Assembly (NCBI GenBank): GCA_034008185.1
Contig: CM067081.1
Coordinates: 13,205,821 to 13,269,820 of the forward strand
Source: Gorsachius magnificus
Lineage: Eukaryota > Chordata > Aves > Pelecaniformes > Ardeidae
DNA: 64,000 nt
Direction of reading: 5' to 3'
Positions within the stretch are counted from its first letter, which is position 1. Each line of letters opens with the position of its first letter. The notes below the pieces were generated by a model. That model was not told the origin of the DNA. It made no database searches and saw nothing but the letters and a program-made list of their open reading frames with translations. This document shows, one piece after another, positions 60,871 through 64,000 of the stretch. The translations under genes and the position numbers were made by a program.

Positions 60871-63800
60871 GTGCAATAATAAAGACTTGCTTTCCCGCCC
60901 CCCCCCCCCCGTCTCTGTGGTATTAACCTTGATGAGAGCATGTCCTGATAGGACATGGACTGTGAGCCAATTTCTGTAATGCCAAACACTTTGCAGCAAC
61001 AAGGATGTCTGGAAATCTTACAGGATGTTCCAGGGAGATGCCTACCTTCCACCAAGCTGGGCTGAACATTTCTTAGTGGGAGTGTTGGTTGTTTCTATGC
61101 TTTTCTGTGCCAGTGCTAATTAGGGTGGACATACGATGAATCCAGAAGAAAGAGTATCATATTAGTAAGAAGCTGAGTGATGATATCTAATTAGCTGAAA
61201 AGAGAATGAAGAATCAATAATTCCTTCTGTTTGCTAGGGGCAAACAATGAGTTCTTTAAATGAAAGAATCCTAATTACTCTAGAAGCTTTAAGCTGTTCA
61301 GATCCTTCTGTTTCTTGTGTTTTAGTGGTTTTCTGGTCAAACTACCTTCCAGGTGAAAGAATGACTTTTCTCACTAGCAGCAATGCCAACTCTATTTTGA
61401 TATGAAAAGCAAAAACCTTCTTTCTCTGTCATGACCTTTAGCAAAACCAGTTAATAAATGAAAAGGAAGAGTGGCCAGTTCATTTTATAATGTCCACATT
61501 GGTTTGTGGATGCTAAAATTAGATGACAGACTTTATGTGGTCAGCATTGCTATCATAATCTATGTATTTGCAAGGAAGATGTTTTAGCCTAAGAAAAGGC
61601 ATTATGGTATGCATAATTCAGTTGGCTTTTGGACATGGGAAGGTTTGTGTGTTTGTCAGTTAGATTTGTAGGAAGGTTTGTGTTTTCTCAGGTGTTGTGT
61701 AGGACTTGTAATTGCACCACCCCATGAAGGCACCAGAGTCTGACCAACATAACAGAAGGTGACTGCCTAAAATTTGGGGCTCTACCTTGAATATTCCTCT
61801 TGTTGGAAGAATGTAGCTAATGAATCAAATGACCTCATGTAATTGCTTTTATGTGACTATAAAAACAGGAAAAAAGATGTATAGCACTACAGGTTATGGC
61901 ACCAGCACATAGCACTGCATCAGAGCCCTCGAGCTCAGACTCATAATTGCTCATCAGACATCTCTCTGAAATGTTTTGGGACTTTGGCATTAAAAGGACT
62001 CTGTGATTACAAGAACGATGTCAACTTGCAGGAATTCAAAGAAATGTGTATTGGACAACATCCAGTGAAACTACTAGATGTGATGTTACAAGATGTCCCT
62101 TTAATTGCCAGGAATATTCTGAATGCGCTTCCATTTAGGACCGATCGGTTCCATCCTGGCTGCGGCCTTTGGTGTCAATACAAAGCAATGCAGTCAGCTC
62201 AGTAATTCCTATACCTTCCAGCGATAAGGTGGAAGTCTAAGCAGGTTCCCACACTGGCATACTTATGTATAAGGCTTCCCTTTTCTTACAGTTTCGGCTT
62301 CTTTGGGTTGAAACTATGTCTCAGTTTATGTTATCATTCTCACCATTAGTAGCTGAAGGGCGTCCCATAAGCTGCAGGCATCTGTTTACAATTCCCCGAA
62401 GGTGCCAATCATTCTGTCCATTGCTGTAGTTGTCACTGAACTTACATTTTTCTTGCAGTATTTGTCACAATGCTAAATTCTTGTAGTTGCTGCATAGGTG
62501 TTGTGAAATATTTTATGCATTCTGTGCTGGAAACCAAAGCATCGTGGGGTTGCTGATGTACCAGCACCTTTTTTATTTTAAACAAAACTACCCTATCCTT
62601 TTTTTTTTTTTCCTCAATTTTCTATAATGATTATAATTTAAATGCTTAAGTTGGAATAAAATTCAATGAGGTGTTTCCTGTATCTACTGGGGTAGAGATG
62701 TGTCTTTTTTCATTTGATTTACTACCCTGATGTACTACCCAATTTTCCTCCTGGCAATATGTGGCAGTTATAACACAGTTCGCATTCTGGGCAGGTTCCA
62801 GGCTAAAACCAGAGGTGTGTTAGAGAAATTGGCTGATAGAAATTGGTCCGGTTCTTGCAGGACACCAAATCAGCAAGCTTAACATCTGCAAACCAGGATT
62901 TTGTTCCTCCTTCCAGGCATCCCGTCGTTGTTGTTCTTCAGCACCTGAACTCGCAGTGAACTGTCTATTCTAATAGGCTTCATCTTCATTACGGGATAAT
63001 ATACTGTGTAAGGGTAAATCAGTAATTAGATATTAGTACTCTTGCAGTGAGATTTATTAGGAGGAAGCTAAATTCTAGTAAAACAAAGACACTTCTATTT
63101 GAATGCTGACAGAGGATGAGTAGAGCATCTGATCATTCCTTATATCTTTAAGAAGTGGCTTCTAATGAAATCAGATACTTTAAATATATAGATCTCTAGC
63201 TCAAGACTTATTTGACACTTCATTATCATATGAATTACATTTTTAGCTTGGCAAGTTTAGACATAAAACTTGGGTACTAAGTACTATGTGAAAAATTGAC
63301 CAGGGGAATTATAAAGATTCTAATATCTCAGCATTTTCTTTGCTTTTATTGATCACTGCAATCAGCTGATGCCAAAAAGCATTCTAAGTAAGTTGATATA
63401 TTAAAAACGATACAACCTTTTATCTAGATTTTTATTAGATGCAATCAGGTGACACGCCACTGTGATCTACCTTGTGACTTTCAAAATTGGTTATGTCAAA
63501 ATCAAAGGAAATTAGACTGAATAATATTCTTATTTCAGTGCTAGTTGTGCTTATTTATTTAGGTATTTACTGTGATATGGTCCCTGACACTCCTTCTGAA
63601 TGAAAGCCTAGAGACTTATAACTGCCCTAAAAAATGAAGATTTTCTGCAGAAAATTGTTTGCATTTAAGTCTAGTGTATGCTTAGGTGATGAAAAACTGT
63701 TGCATCACCCTAGCCATCACATTTTGGCTTTATACATTTTTTATTGAATTACGTCCTGAATAATACAGGGAAAAATTACTGTTAACAAATCTGACAGTTT

Positions 63801-64000
63801 GTGTTAGGATTTTTTTTTAAGCTTGACTAGATTAAATTGGATTTATCTGAAACGTGGTGTATCATGTAATAAGTGAATGGGGTCTTTGGTTAAACCGAGC
63901 GGTCTCATGTTGCCTAAGTTATATATGCTAATAAAGACAGTGATTTTTAGTTGTTAAAAATGCATATGATTGGTAAAGCTTACAGCAAAAAAAATACTGA
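60871..64000. other. Single-copy DNA, no gene recognised
   Basis: AT-rich, no repeats recognised. A C13 run is at 60898-60910 and a T-run at about 62599-62611. A 73-codon plus frame at 61984-62205 has an ordinary amino-acid mix but no recognised relatives and no convincing splice signals. Confidence 0.45.
60898..60910 (+). repeat. Poly(C) run of 13
   Basis: Thirteen consecutive C's after CTTTCCCG. Long C/G runs are unstable in copying and error-prone in sequencing, so the true length is uncertain. Confidence 0.8.

Noticed and set aside
60898..60910. Poly(C) run as a quadruplex site
   Set aside because: A single uninterrupted run does not give four separate G-tracts and may be a sequencing-length artefact.
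61984..62205. 73-codon frame with protein-like composition
   Set aside because: No relatives recognised and no convincing acceptor or donor; chance is sufficient.
1..64000. CRISPR arrays, operons, bacterial or phage genes, tRNA or rRNA genes
   Set aside because: No spaced direct repeats, no packed long frames, no tRNA B-box-like GGTTCGANTCC found by eye; the composition is vertebrate non-coding DNA.

Overview
This is vertebrate nuclear DNA, almost certainly from a bird. The sequence has eukaryotic composition: AT-rich, many homopolymer runs, and no bacterial-style packed genes. It carries nine fragments of CR1 LINEs, the dominant avian retrotransposon, several with the typical 3' tail built on ATTCTATG/AATCATAGA units. 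It also carries two LTRs of an avian endogenous retrovirus type. The LTR type points to a neoavian bird, but that is an inference from recalled families and not a species call.

No host protein-coding gene can be identified. Apart from the CR1 coding relics the open frames are short and mostly what chance would give. The window is best read as intergenic sequence or part of a very large intron. A few short stretches have splice-site, TATA or CpG signals that could be exons or promoters of an unrecognised transcript; these are listed with low confidence.

Layout: 1-4.8 kb is single-copy DNA with a perfect hairpin (1.02 kb), an inverted repeat (2.1 kb) and a TATA plus CpG cluster (2.55-2.72 kb). 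CR1 copies lie at 4.80-5.28 (+), 7.73-8.48 (-), 12.75-12.80 (+), 23.86-26.37 (-), 28.09-28.64 (+), 29.41-30.06 (-), 31.93-32.17 (+), 38.68-38.89 (-) and 40.58-40.74 (-) kb. A MIR-like SINE relic lies at 12.6 kb, and two possible relics of an old amniote repeat lie at 40.3 and 47.7 kb. Two same-strand, related but non-identical LTRs lie at 30.74-31.21 and 35.86-36.43 kb. The rest (41-64 kb) is repeat-poor single-copy DNA.

The most informative element is the 2.5-kb CR1 at 23.86-26.37 kb. It keeps decayed ORF1 (esterase-like), the ORF2 endonuclease and the start of the reverse transcriptase. It lacks the 3' end that CR1 copies normally keep, and it has an internal deletion fusing the post-endonuclease linker to the reverse transcriptase. 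Three near-perfect inverted repeats containing TGACA/TGTCA half-sites (15.3, 48.1, 49.1 kb) and seven tandem duplications of 13-20 bp are the other non-random structures. No new biological system is supported by what can be read here.
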